Below are positions 15,563-22,704 of a DNA stretch of 27,728 nucleotides, piece by piece; positions within the stretch are counted from its first letter, which is position 1, and each line of letters opens with the position of its first letter. The translations under genes and the position numbers were made by a program. The notes below the pieces were generated by a model. It saw nothing but the letters and a program-made list of their open reading frames with translations, was not told where the DNA came from and ran no database searches. Source of the stretch: MGOM01 sp035455265 (GTDB lineage Bacteria > Chloroflexota > Anaerolineae > Anaerolineales > E44-bin32); assembly GCA_035455265.1 (NCBI GenBank), contig DATIFK010000106.1, positions 1 to 27,728 of the forward strand, read 5' to 3'.

Positions 15563-15936
15563 GGCACAAGGTGGCGGGGTTCAAGCTCGGCCGTTCCAGC
15601 GGCCACCGCACGGCGCTGCGCCGCAACATGGTGACGGAGTTCTTCCGCCACGAGAAGATCCGGACGACCAAGACAAAGGCCGCCTCGATCCGCGGCGCCG
15701 CCGAGCGCCTGATCACGACCGCCAAGCACGGCCTGGCGGCCGGCGAGCAGAAGAGCGTCCACGCGCGTCGCTTGGCGGCCGCCCGCCTCAACGATCCGGC
15801 GATCGTCAAGAAGCTGTTCGATGAGATCGCCCCGCGCTACGCCCAGCGCCCGGGCGGATATACGCGCGTCGTCAAGATCGGGCCGCGCCAGGGCGACGCG
15901 GCCGAGATGGTCTTCCTCGAGCTCGTGGAGGAATAG
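15559..15936 (+). CDS. rplQ: 50S ribosomal protein L17
   Basis: L17 (125 residues) is the last protein of the alpha block and lies near the tunnel exit. It starts MRHKVAGFKLGRSSGHRTAL followed by RRNMVTEFFRHEKIRTTKTK, and ends with GGYTRVVKIGPRQGDAAEM and VFLELVEE. The ATG overlaps the rpoA stop by 4 bases. Confidence 0.97.
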   Translation: MRHKVAGFKLGRSSGHRTALRRNMVTEFFRHEKIRTTKTKAASIRGAAERLITTAKHGLAAGEQKSVHARRLAAARLNDPAIVKKLFDEIAPRYAQRPGGYTRVVKIGPRQGDAAEMVFLELVEE

Positions 15937-15977
15937 CGCCCCCAGGGCGCGACGGCGAGGTCCCCAAGACGGGGGAC
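15936..15977 (+). other. Two hairpins between rplQ and truA
   Basis: GCGCCC 15936-15941 pairs with GGGCGC 15945-15950, and GTCCCC 15960-15965 pairs with GGGGAC 15972-15977. Neither is followed by a T-run, and truA starts 12 bases later. They are probably mRNA-stabilising or processing structures rather than a full terminator. Confidence 0.4.
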
Positions 15978-15988
15978 GATCGACGCCG

Positions 15989-16783
15989 ATGGCAACTTAC
16001 CAATCGATCATCGCGTACGACGGCACGGAGTTCGCCGGATTCCAACGGCAGGCCCGGCGCCGGACGGTCCAGGGCGAAATCGAACGGGCCCTACGGCGGC
16101 TGGGCTGGGTCGACCGGGCCGTGCTCGCCGCGGGGCGCACCGATACGGGCGCCCACGCGCGCGGGCAGGTGGTGGCCTTCGAGCTGACGTGGCGCCGCTC
16201 GCCGGAAGCACTGACCGCGGCGATCAACGCCCACCTGCCGCAGGACATCTCGGTCCAGAGCACAAGGCTGGCCGAGGATGGGTTCCATCCGCGCTACTCG
16301 GCGGTCCGGCGAAGATACAGCTACACGCTGTTCCTGGCGCCGGAGCGGGACCCTCTGCGGGAACGCTTCGCCTGGCGGATCTGGCCCCCGCTGGACGACC
16401 GTGCTATTCGCGGGGCTTGCCCGATCCTCCTCGGCGAGCACGACTTTCGAGCCTTCGGGCCGGCGCCTCGCAAAGGCGGCGGGACGCGGCGGACCGTCTT
16501 TCGATCCGAGTGGCAGGGCGAGGGCCTCGAGCGGACCTACCGGGTCGAAGCCGACGCCTTCCTCTACCGGATGGTGCGCCGGATCGTCTCGGCACTGGTG
16601 AGCATCGGGCGGGGCGAGATCGGCTCCGGTGCCCTCTCCGCTCTTCTGGAGGACCCGACGAGCCGGTGGCAAGGGGCGTTGGCCCCGGCGAAAGGTTTGT
16701 GCCTTGACGCGGTGATCTACAACGAGAACTCCCCGGCACCTGGGCGACTGTCCGGTGGCCGGGTCGAAGGAACGCAGGAGTAA
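15989..16783 (+). CDS. truA: tRNA pseudouridine(38-40) synthase TruA
   Basis: TruA (264 residues) makes pseudouridine at positions 38-40 of the tRNA anticodon stem. The catalytic Asp is D52 in AAGRTDTGAHARGQV. Other signatures are YDGTEFAGFQRQ, HPRYSAVRRRYSYTL, HDFRAFGPAPRKGG and DAFLYRMVRRIV. The open frame extends upstream into rplQ, but ATG 15989 gives the normal start MATYQSIIAYDGTEF. The rplQ-truA-rplM-rpsI order is common in Gram-positives and Chloroflexota. Confidence 0.96.
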   Translation: MATYQSIIAYDGTEFAGFQRQARRRTVQGEIERALRRLGWVDRAVLAAGRTDTGAHARGQVVAFELTWRRSPEALTAAINAHLPQDISVQSTRLAEDGFHPRYSAVRRRYSYTLFLAPERDPLRERFAWRIWPPLDDRAIRGACPILLGEHDFRAFGPAPRKGGGTRRTVFRSEWQGEGLERTYRVEADAFLYRMVRRIVSALVSIGRGEIGSGALSALLEDPTSRWQGALAPAKGLCLDAVIYNENSPAPGRLSGGRVEGTQE

Positions 16784-16788
16784 GCATC

Positions 16789-17220
16789 GTGCAGAAGACG
16801 TACGTACCGGATGCCTCGAGCCCGCCCTCGCGGTGGGTCCTGGTCGACGCCGAAGGGCAGAACCTGGGCCGCCTGGCGAGTCGGGTGGCGCGTGTCTTGC
16901 TCGGCAAGGACAAACCCGACTTCACGCCGGGAGGGCTGCGGGGCGATTTCGTCGTGGTCATCAACGCCGAGAAGGTGACCGTAACGGGTAAGCGGCTCGA
17001 TGACAAGGTCTACTATCGCGCCTCGGGCTACCCCGGCGGCTTGCGCAAGACGGGTATGCGCGAAATGCTGGCCAAGCATCCTGAGCGCATCCTGCAAGCG
17101 GCGGTGAGAGGGATGCTGCCTCACAATCGTCACGGCCGGCGGCTGATGGCCCGCCTGAAGGTCTACGCCGGTCCGAGCCATCCGCATCGAGCGCAGAAGC
17201 TCGTGCCGTTGTCGGCCTAG
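16789..17220 (+). CDS. rplM: 50S ribosomal protein L13
   Basis: L13 (143 residues) is an early-assembly 50S protein. It shows WVLVDAEGQNLGRLASRVAR, NAEKVTVTGKRLDDKVYYRA, HPERILQAAVRGMLPHNRHG, and a C-terminal YAGPSHPHRAQKL. GTG 16789 follows GGAGTAAGC only 5 bases after the truA stop, which suggests coupling. rpsI follows after 24 bases. Confidence 0.97.
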   Translation: MQKTYVPDASSPPSRWVLVDAEGQNLGRLASRVARVLLGKDKPDFTPGGLRGDFVVVINAEKVTVTGKRLDDKVYYRASGYPGGLRKTGMREMLAKHPERILQAAVRGMLPHNRHGRRLMARLKVYAGPSHPHRAQKLVPLSA

Positions 17221-17244
17221 GCCGGGCCCAGAGAGGTCGGATTG

Positions 17245-17637
17245 ATGAGCACGAAGTACTTTGAAGGCGTTGGGCGTCGCAAGACCAGCACCGCGCGGGT
17301 CCGTATCGTTTCGGGAACGGGCAAGGTGGTGGTCAACGGCAAGCCGGGCGAAGAGTTCTTCACTCGCCTGGGTGATATGCAGTCGATCCTGGCACCGCTG
17401 CGCGCCTCCGGGATGGAGGGCAAGGTGGATGTCAGTGTTGTTGTCGCCGGAGGCGGTGTGACCGGACAGACGGAAGCCGTCCGGCATGGCCTGGCGCGCG
17501 CTCTCGAGGTGATGGACCCTGCCTTCCACACCTCCCTGCGCTCGGCCGGTCACCTGACGCGCGACTCGCGCATGAAGGAACGCAAGAAGCCGGGCCTCAA
17601 GCGGGCACGCAAGGCGCCGACCTACACCAAGCGCTGA
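17245..17637 (+). CDS. rpsI: 30S ribosomal protein S9
   Basis: S9 (130 residues) reaches the P-site with its C-terminal Arg. It starts YFEGVGRRKTSTARVRIVSG, has GGGVTGQTEAVRHGLARALE, and ends with the invariant KRARKAPTYTKR. ATG 17245, with AGAGAGG (17230-17236) eight bases upstream, is preferred to TTG 17242. It is the last gene of the r-protein block and is followed by a terminator-like hairpin. Confidence 0.97.
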   Translation: MSTKYFEGVGRRKTSTARVRIVSGTGKVVVNGKPGEEFFTRLGDMQSILAPLRASGMEGKVDVSVVVAGGGVTGQTEAVRHGLARALEVMDPAFHTSLRSAGHLTRDSRMKERKKPGLKRARKAPTYTKR

Positions 17638-17665
17638 CCGTACGTTCGCAGCCACAGTCCAGGGC

Positions 17666-17697
17666 CGGGCCGGGTGCACTTTCGCCCGGCCCGTTTC
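17666..17697 (+). terminator. Hairpin terminator after rpsI
   Basis: CGGGCCGGG (17666-17674) pairs with CCCGGCCCG (17685-17693), a perfect 9-base stem with a 10-base loop, followed by TTTCGTC. The short T-run makes it a weak-to-moderate intrinsic terminator marking the end of the r-protein unit. Confidence 0.65.
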
Positions 17698-17715
17698 GTC
17701 ACAAGGGAGGAGTCG

Positions 17716-19167
17716 GTGACCGTCGGAATCACCATCGTGGGGTTGGGCCCGGGGGACTCGGCCTCGATCACGCGCGAGGCGTGGGCGATCCTGGAGGGAG
17801 CCGAGGAGGTCTATGCTCGCACGCGCCTGCACGGGGCTTGGGCAGAGCTGCCTCCGGGGCTGACGGTTCACTCGTTCGATTCCTTGTATGAGCGGATGGA
17901 GCGGTTCGAAGATGTCTACCATGCCATCGTCGAGGCTCTTCTGGACCTGGCCGGGCGTCCCATCGGGGTCATCTATGCCGTGCCGGGCGATCCGACCGTA
18001 GGCGAAGCGGCGGTACGGGACCTCCGGCCTCGAGCCGAAGCAGCCGGCCTGCCGGTGCGCCTGGTGCACGGCGTGAGCTTCCTCGAACCCACGCTGGCGC
18101 TGGTCGGGCTCGACGCCCTCGATGGCTTGCAGGTGGCGGATGCCATCGACCTCGGACTACGTCACCATCCGCCCTTCACCCCGGACCAACCGGTCGTCAT
18201 CGGCCAGCTGCACTCGCGCCTTGTGGCATCCGACGTGAAGATGACCTTGATGAACGAATACCCCGGGGAGCATTTGGTCCACCTGCTGCAGGACGCCGGT
18301 ACGCCGTCAGCCAAGGCCGAGGCGATGATGCTGCATGAGCTCGATCGCCGAGACACCTTCGGTCTACACACCTCATTGGTTGTGCCGCCGCTGCCGCGGG
18401 CGTCGTCCTTCGAGGGCTTCCAGGAGATCGTCGCCCATTTGCGGGCGCCGAATGGATGTCCATGGGATCGCGAACAGACTCCACAGAGTCTGAGGCCGCA
18501 CTTGCTCGAGGAGACCTACGAGTCGCTTCAGGCGATCGATGAAGGGGACGAACAGGCTTTGCGCGAGGAACTGGGAGACCTGCTGCTCCAGATCGTGCTG
18601 CAGGCCCAGATCGCGACCGAGGCTGGGGCGTTCTCCATGGCCGATGTCATCGCCGACATCGCCGACAAGATCGTTCGCCGGCATCCCCACGTCTTCGGCG
18701 ATCTTCAAGTTGAGGACGTAGACGAGGTCCTCCACAACTGGGAGAGCCTGAAGGAGGCCGAGCGGCTGGCCGGCGGGGAGGGCAAGGGTCTTCTGGACGG
18801 CGTCCCGGTCGGGTTGCCCGCCTTGGCGCAAGCCGCCGAGGTGCAAGGGCGGGTGGCGCGGGTCGGTTTCGACTGGCCGGACGCCCGCGGAGCCCGCAGC
18901 AAGCTGCTGGAGGAACTAGGTGAGGTCGATCAGGCACCGGACCCCGAGGCGCGTGCCGCCGAGGTCGGGGACCTCCTGTTCGCCGCAGCCAATCTAGCGC
19001 GCAAGTTGGATGTCGACGCGGAGTCCGCCTTGAGGGAGGCCAACGCCCGCTTCCGCCGCCGCTTCGCCCTCATGGAGGACTCGGCCCGGCAGTCTGGACT
19101 CTCGTTGAGCCAGATGTCGTTGGGTGACCTGGATGATCTGTGGGAAGCGGCGAAGGGGGAAGAATAG
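17716..19167 (+). CDS. Tetrapyrrole methylase / MazG nucleotide pyrophosphohydrolase fusion
   Basis: This 483-residue protein resembles Bacillus YabN. An N-terminal tetrapyrrole (corrin/porphyrin) methylase-like domain, residues 1 to about 220, starts with ITIVGLGPGDSASITREAW. MazG follows from about 232, with GCPWDREQTPQSLRPHLLEE and the metal-binding EExxE...ExxD pattern in EETYE and EELGD. A second, weaker MazG half (EELGE ... EVGDLLFAAANLARKL) ends the protein. MazG hydrolyses NTPs, probably for pool cleaning; what the methylase half does is unknown. GTG 17716 follows GGGAGGAG and starts at the conserved beta-strand. Confidence 0.93.
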   Translation: MTVGITIVGLGPGDSASITREAWAILEGAEEVYARTRLHGAWAELPPGLTVHSFDSLYERMERFEDVYHAIVEALLDLAGRPIGVIYAVPGDPTVGEAAVRDLRPRAEAAGLPVRLVHGVSFLEPTLALVGLDALDGLQVADAIDLGLRHHPPFTPDQPVVIGQLHSRLVASDVKMTLMNEYPGEHLVHLLQDAGTPSAKAEAMMLHELDRRDTFGLHTSLVVPPLPRASSFEGFQEIVAHLRAPNGCPWDREQTPQSLRPHLLEETYESLQAIDEGDEQALREELGDLLLQIVLQAQIATEAGAFSMADVIADIADKIVRRHPHVFGDLQVEDVDEVLHNWESLKEAERLAGGEGKGLLDGVPVGLPALAQAAEVQGRVARVGFDWPDARGARSKLLEELGEVDQAPDPEARAAEVGDLLFAAANLARKLDVDAESALREANARFRRRFALMEDSARQSGLSLSQMSLGDLDDLWEAAKGEE

Positions 19168-19180
19168 TGGTCCGGGCGAG

Positions 19181-19378
19181 TAGTCATTGGTCAATGCCGA
19201 GTTACGTCATTGCCAGCGGCACTGAACGGAGCGAAGTGCCGAGTAGCAGTCTCCTCCGCCCAGAGGCTCGCCGGCCTGTAGCGCGTCGGAGTGGGGGATG
19301 GGATAGCCACGGCCCCCTTCGCGGGCCTCGCAATGACGATCCGGATTTGACCACTGGCCACTGACCACCGACCACTAG
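19181..19378. repeat. MITE-like element with terminal inverted repeats
   Basis: CGTCATTGC (19205-19213) and GCAATGACG (19330-19338) are perfect inverted repeats. The flanks also match as a longer imperfect repeat: AGTAGTCATTGGTCAATG at 19180-19197 against the reverse complement of the GGTCA/TGACC-rich tract 19346-19378. Each half can fold further, for example CGGCACT 19217-19223 with AGTGCCG 19235-19241. There is no coding capacity. It fills the gap between two convergent genes and may act as a two-way transcription end. Confidence 0.75.
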
Positions 19379-20115
19379 AATAAGTAGCTCGCCACCAGCA
19401 GCGCCGCGCCGGTCGTCGTCAAGTTGTCGACGTCGGCCAGCGGCAGAGACTCGACGACGGTCGCGGCGAAGGCCACGGCGACGATCTTCCACATCGCCGA
19501 CGGCCACGCCAGCGATGTTCGGAACAGGCCCAATCGGTCGAAGACCCACACCATCACAAGCGACAGGATCAGCCCTCCCAGGAACATGGCGGCTGATCCC
19601 AGCCAGCTCTTGCCGGCACTGTAGGGCAGGCGGCTGGATCCCCACCTCCGTCCGACAATATCGGCCAGTCCGTCCCCTCCGCACATGATCATCAGCGCCA
19701 GGATCCCCACGGGCGACGTCCTCCAGAATGCGACCGTGCAGGCAACGAAGACGAGCCCATAGAACATCGGCCCGCGCAGGATCTCCTGTGGATCGCCGTG
19801 GCGCGTCATCGCCTGCACGGCAGCGTCGTCCTTCATCCATCCTAGCCCGACGGCGATGAATTGAAGCGTGATCGCCAGCGGCACGAGGGCCGCCCACAGG
19901 CGCGCCGAGGCCGAGTCGCTGAAGAGAATCCAGCAAAGGACAAAGATCGGACCGGTGCCGATGTGGATGATCTTACGACTCAGTCTTGGTTGGACCACTC
20001 CGCGGTGCGCCAGGGCATCCATCAGCCGGAGCCACGCCAGCGCGATGCCGAAGGTCAGGACCGTAGCAACGATGTCCTGGACCGCGGGGGAAGGGAACCA
20101 CGAATCGAGACCCAT
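19375..20115 (-). CDS. Phytol/dolichol kinase-like membrane protein
   Basis: This 246-residue, multi-pass membrane protein is of the CTP-dependent polyprenol kinase / phosphatidate cytidylyltransferase superfamily. Characteristic segments are RKIIHIGTGPIF near residue 47, MCGGDGLADIVGRRWG, PYSAGKSWLGSAAMFLGG and, near the end, ATVVESLPLADVDNLTTTG. These fit the phytol kinase (VTE5) branch, which phosphorylates free prenyl alcohols for salvage, but the true substrate cannot be read. About six hydrophobic helices are seen. ATG at 20115 has GGAGG 5 bases upstream. It is divergent from the VOC gene and converges on the mazG fusion. Confidence 0.85.
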   Translation of the reverse strand: MGLDSWFPSPAVQDIVATVLTFGIALAWLRLMDALAHRGVVQPRLSRKIIHIGTGPIFVLCWILFSDSASARLWAALVPLAITLQFIAVGLGWMKDDAAVQAMTRHGDPQEILRGPMFYGLVFVACTVAFWRTSPVGILALMIMCGGDGLADIVGRRWGSSRLPYSAGKSWLGSAAMFLGGLILSLVMVWVFDRLGLFRTSLAWPSAMWKIVAVAFAATVVESLPLADVDNLTTTGAALLVASYLF

Positions 20116-20193
20116 GCAGGCCTCCGCAGGAGCAGAGAGGCAAGCCTAGACCCGGCGGTGGCCCAAGTCAAGCGAGACGCGAACCCGCGCCGG

Positions 20194-20199
20194 TATAAT
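20194..20199 (+). promoter_or_regulatory. -10 box for the VOC gene
   Basis: A perfect TATAAT sits at 20194-20199, 24 bases before ATG 20224, in the divergent gap. No good -35 is seen 16-18 bases upstream. The predicted 5' leader is under 20 bases, with only a weak GGAG. Confidence 0.5.
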
Positions 20200-20223
20200 G
20201 CGATCCGGGAGTCGCTGCCGCCA

Positions 20224-21096
20224 ATGACCTTACCTGCCGAGACCCGCATGGGACCGGTCGGCCTGCGAGTGAGGGACGAGCAGGCCGCCCTCGACTTCTA
20301 CGAGGGCCGGTTGGGGCTGCGCATCACGCGCGATCCGACGGGCCAGGTTCTGGATGTGGCTTCCCCGGGTGGGGAATCGCTGTTGAGGCTTTGGGTCGAC
20401 CCGCAGGCCCTGCGCAAGCCGAAGCTGTCCACCGGGCTGTACCACTACGCCCTGGTCCTTCCTGATCGCGCCTCCCTCGGCGTCGCCCTCGAGACGCTCC
20501 TGGAAGGAGACTATCCGCTGGAGGGGGCGGCCGACCACCTGGTTTCGGAGGCCGTCTACCTGGCCGATCCGGAGGGCAACGGCATCGAACTCTATCGTGA
20601 TCGGCCCCGCCAGGAATGGCCTCGAAGCGATGGAAGAATCACCATGGCGACCGACCCGCTGGATGCCGAGAGCCTGCTGGCCGAGGGACGATTGCGCGGG
20701 CCTGCCCGCGGCCTGGCGGCCGGCACCCGCATGGGTCACGTCCACCTGCACGTTTCGGATCTGGAGGCCGCCGAAGCGTTCTACTGCGGCGTCATCGGGT
20801 TCGACCTGGTCACACGCTACGGCGGGAGCGCCAGCTTCGTGTCGGCCGGCGGGTATCACCATCACCTGGGAATGAACATCTGGGCTGGCCGGGGGGCGCC
20901 TCCGCCACCGGAAGGTTCGGCCGGGCTCGTCTACACCACGATCTTGTTGCCCAAGTTGGACGACCTCTCGGCAGTTCGGATGCGGCTCGAAGGCGCGGGC
21001 GTCGAGATCGATGAGAGAGAAGGCGGGCTCTTCGTGCGCGACCCGTCGCACAACGGCGTGCTCCTCCGCGTCGACGAACCCAAGTCGCAACCCTGA
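20224..21096 (+). CDS. VOC-family protein, CatE-like (extradiol dioxygenase/glyoxalase fold)
   Basis: This 290-residue protein has two tandem VOC modules and is strikingly like Bacillus CatE (catechol 2,3-dioxygenase). First module: LRVRDEQAALDFYEGRLGLR, GLYHYALVLPDR, and the Glu-bearing DPEGNGIELYRDRPRQEW. Second module: MGHVHLHVSDLEAAEAFYCG, VSAGGYHHHLGMNIWAGRGA, and DPSHNGVLLRVDE. The candidate metal ligands (His of GLYHYALVLP, Glu of GIELY, His residues of the second module) are kept. The substrate is not inferable; no other aromatic-degradation genes are nearby. The frame stays open upstream, but ATG 20224 fits the family start and the TATAAT box. Confidence 0.88.
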   Translation: MTLPAETRMGPVGLRVRDEQAALDFYEGRLGLRITRDPTGQVLDVASPGGESLLRLWVDPQALRKPKLSTGLYHYALVLPDRASLGVALETLLEGDYPLEGAADHLVSEAVYLADPEGNGIELYRDRPRQEWPRSDGRITMATDPLDAESLLAEGRLRGPARGLAAGTRMGHVHLHVSDLEAAEAFYCGVIGFDLVTRYGGSASFVSAGGYHHHLGMNIWAGRGAPPPPEGSAGLVYTTILLPKLDDLSAVRMRLEGAGVEIDEREGGLFVRDPSHNGVLLRVDEPKSQP

Positions 21097-21141
21097 CCTG
21101 GCGCCACCCCGTCCGCTCACAGCGCCCGCCGGACAAAAGAG

Positions 21142-21176
21142 AGCCCCCGGATCCGAGGGGGACGGTCCCGGGGGCT
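21142..21176 (+). terminator. Hairpin after the VOC gene
   Basis: AGCCCCCGG (21142-21150) and CCGGGGGCT (21168-21176) form a 9-base perfect stem about 46 bases after the VOC stop. No T-run follows on the + strand. A TCTTTTGT run lies on the - strand side, so the structure could work better in the reverse direction. Confidence 0.5.
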
Positions 21177-21185
21177 GTCGCTACA

Positions 21186-21201
21186 TTGACCGATTGGTCA
21201 A
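21186..21201. promoter_or_regulatory. Operator-like palindrome upstream of the sigma gene
   Basis: TTGACC-GATT-GGTCAA is a perfect 6-4-6 inverted repeat, the shape of many TetR-type operators. TTGACC also resembles a -35 box. No matching regulator gene is in the window. Confidence 0.45.
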
Positions 21202-21276
21202 GTGACGACGACCTGGATTGTAGGGGCCGGCCAACCCCGAGAGAATAGGTCATCCATCCCAGCCACAGCGGCTCGG

Positions 21277-21306
21277 GGAACTGGCCCACGCTGGCCGGTG
21301 TATAGA
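21277..21306 (+). promoter_or_regulatory. Possible ECF-type promoter of the sigma operon
   Basis: GGAACT (21277-21282) resembles an ECF sigma -35 (GGAAC), with TGTATAGA (21299-21306) at a -10 distance, 30 bases before the predicted sigma start. If real, it would allow autoregulation. It is one match in GC-rich DNA and therefore weak evidence. Confidence 0.3.
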
Positions 21307-21335
21307 TAACGAACCCTCCGGCCGGAGGCAGGAAT

Positions 21336-21905
21336 CTGACCGACGCTGATCTTGTCCAGCGCGCCGCCGCAGGGCAGCAGGCGGCGTGGGAGGCCATCGT
21401 TCAGGCCCATGGCGAGGCGGTCTTTCGCCTGGCGTTCCTGCTGCTTTCGGACGCAGCGGAGGCTGAAGACGTGGCCCAGGAGACCTTCGTGCGCGCCTTC
21501 CGCTCCCTGGAGAGGTTCGATCGCGCTCGCCCGCTGCGGCCGTGGCTGATGCGTATCACCTTGAACCTGTCGCGGAATCGCCGCCGCTCGGTCGCACGCT
21601 ACCTGTCGGCACTCGAGCGATGGTTCCGGTCGGAAGACAGGACCATGGCTGGGGCGACGTCCGAAACCGCGGGTCTGGCCGTCAGCGAAGCCCGTTCCCT
21701 TCGGGCGGCCGTCGACCGATTGGGGCAGATGGATCGGGAGATCGTCTATCTCAGGTACTTCCTGGGCCAGGGCGAGGCGGAGGCCGCCACAGCCCTGGGC
21801 GTGCCGATCGGGACGGTGAAGTCCCGTCTGAGCCGGGCGCTGGGCCGGCTGCGGGCTGTCGTCGACGCTGAGTATCCAGAACTCCGCGAGGCCTTGAAGG
21901 CTTGA
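21336..21905 (+). CDS. ECF-type RNA polymerase sigma factor (CTG start)
   Basis: This is a sigma-70 family ECF factor of 189 residues. Region 2 covers residues about 5-70: DLVQRAAAGQQAAWEAIVQA, HGEAVFRLAFLLLSDAAEAE, DVAQETFVRAF. Region 4 covers about 122-172: MDREIVYLRYFLGQGEAEAA and GVPIGTVKSRLSRALGRL. The first ATG/GTG/TTG in frame (GTG 21471) would remove most of region 2. CTG 21336 is preceded by GGAGG 21324-21328 at 7 bases and restores a full-length protein; the in-frame stop is at 21303. The stop overlaps the next gene (TTGA). The partner is presumably the anti-sigma encoded next. Confidence 0.85.
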   Translation: MTDADLVQRAAAGQQAAWEAIVQAHGEAVFRLAFLLLSDAAEAEDVAQETFVRAFRSLERFDRARPLRPWLMRITLNLSRNRRRSVARYLSALERWFRSEDRTMAGATSETAGLAVSEARSLRAAVDRLGQMDREIVYLRYFLGQGEAEAATALGVPIGTVKSRLSRALGRLRAVVDAEYPELREALKA

Positions 21906-22684
21906 ACACATCAGGTGTGTCTCGATCCGAAGAACGGCTGGTGGCCATCGCCGCGCAGACGGCGTACCCCTCCACGCCTGACCTGTGGAGTGGCGTCCGG
22001 TGGCGGCTGGCGCGGGAAACGAAGGCGCGAGCGCAACGTGGCGTCCGCCGCCTTGCTTTCGCGCTGGCCGCGCTGCTGTTGATCCTGGCCGTGGGAACGG
22101 CCGCCGGCCCTGCGGCGCGTGCTGCGCTCCTTCGAAGCTTGCGAGTCGGGGTCGTGCGCATCTTCTTCCCCGAGGCCACGCCATCTGCTCCCGCCCCGAG
22201 CACGGGTTCTCCTGTGCCTTCACCCTCGCCGGTTGTCCTGATGCCGCCCTTCGACCTGGCAGGTCAGACGACGCTGGCCGAGGCCGAGAGGGCCATCGGC
22301 AAGCCTCTCCTGCTGCCGACCTATCCGCCGGACCTGGGCACGCCGGATCTCGTCTTTCTCCAGAACTGGGACGGGCCGCTGGTGGTCCTGGTCTGGACGA
22401 AGCCGGAGGACCCACAACAGGCCCGCCTGTCGCTCCACATCCTCGGCCCGGGGACCTTCGCAGGGAAGAGCGCACCGGAGGTCGTCGTCGCGACGGAAGT
22501 CAACGGCCAGCCGGCTCTGTGGACTCAGGGCCCGCATCAGCTGATGCTCAGGTCCGGTCACGATACCTTCCGCAATCTCGTGAGCGGCAATGTCCTGATC
22601 TGGGAACAGGACGGGCTGACGTACCGCCTCGAGACCGATGTCACACTGGACGAGGCGGTCCGCATCGCCGAGTCGCTTCGCTGA
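21902..22684 (+). CDS. Putative membrane anti-sigma factor
   Basis: This 260-residue protein is coupled to the sigma gene by a 4-base overlap (TTG 21902; GTG 21917 is an alternative start). A cytosolic N-terminus of about 50 residues is followed by one membrane helix (51-69, LAFALAALLLILAVG), a Pro/Ser-rich linker (92-115) and an external domain. The external domain contains LAEAERAIGKPLLLPTYPPD, reminiscent of DUF4367-type sensor domains. Cytosolic part, helix and external sensor is the layout of anti-ECF factors. No zinc HxxxCxxC motif is visible, so it is not a ZAS-type. The assignment rests on position and topology. Confidence 0.7.
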   Translation: MNTSGVSRSEERLVAIAAQTAYPSTPDLWSGVRWRLARETKARAQRGVRRLAFALAALLLILAVGTAAGPAARAALLRSLRVGVVRIFFPEATPSAPAPSTGSPVPSPSPVVLMPPFDLAGQTTLAEAERAIGKPLLLPTYPPDLGTPDLVFLQNWDGPLVVLVWTKPEDPQQARLSLHILGPGTFAGKSAPEVVVATEVNGQPALWTQGPHQLMLRSGHDTFRNLVSGNVLIWEQDGLTYRLETDVTLDEAVRIAESLR

Positions 22685-22704
22685 GAGCAACCCAAGGAGG
22701 AGCA

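Noticed and set aside
17674..17715. Earlier start for the MazG fusion at 17674
   Set aside because: It lies inside the terminator hairpin and lacks a ribosome-binding site; GTG 17716 has one.
16717..18069. 450-codon open frame on the - strand
   Set aside because: Antisense to rplM, rpsI and the MazG fusion, which are certain genes; Arg/His-rich low-information product.
19861..20223. Upstream extension of the VOC gene
   Set aside because: The frame stays open back into the antisense kinase-like gene, but the TATAAT box and family alignment place the start at 20224.
21471..21905. Sigma factor starting at GTG 21471
   Set aside because: It would lose most of region 2; the upstream frame is clearly conserved sigma sequence.
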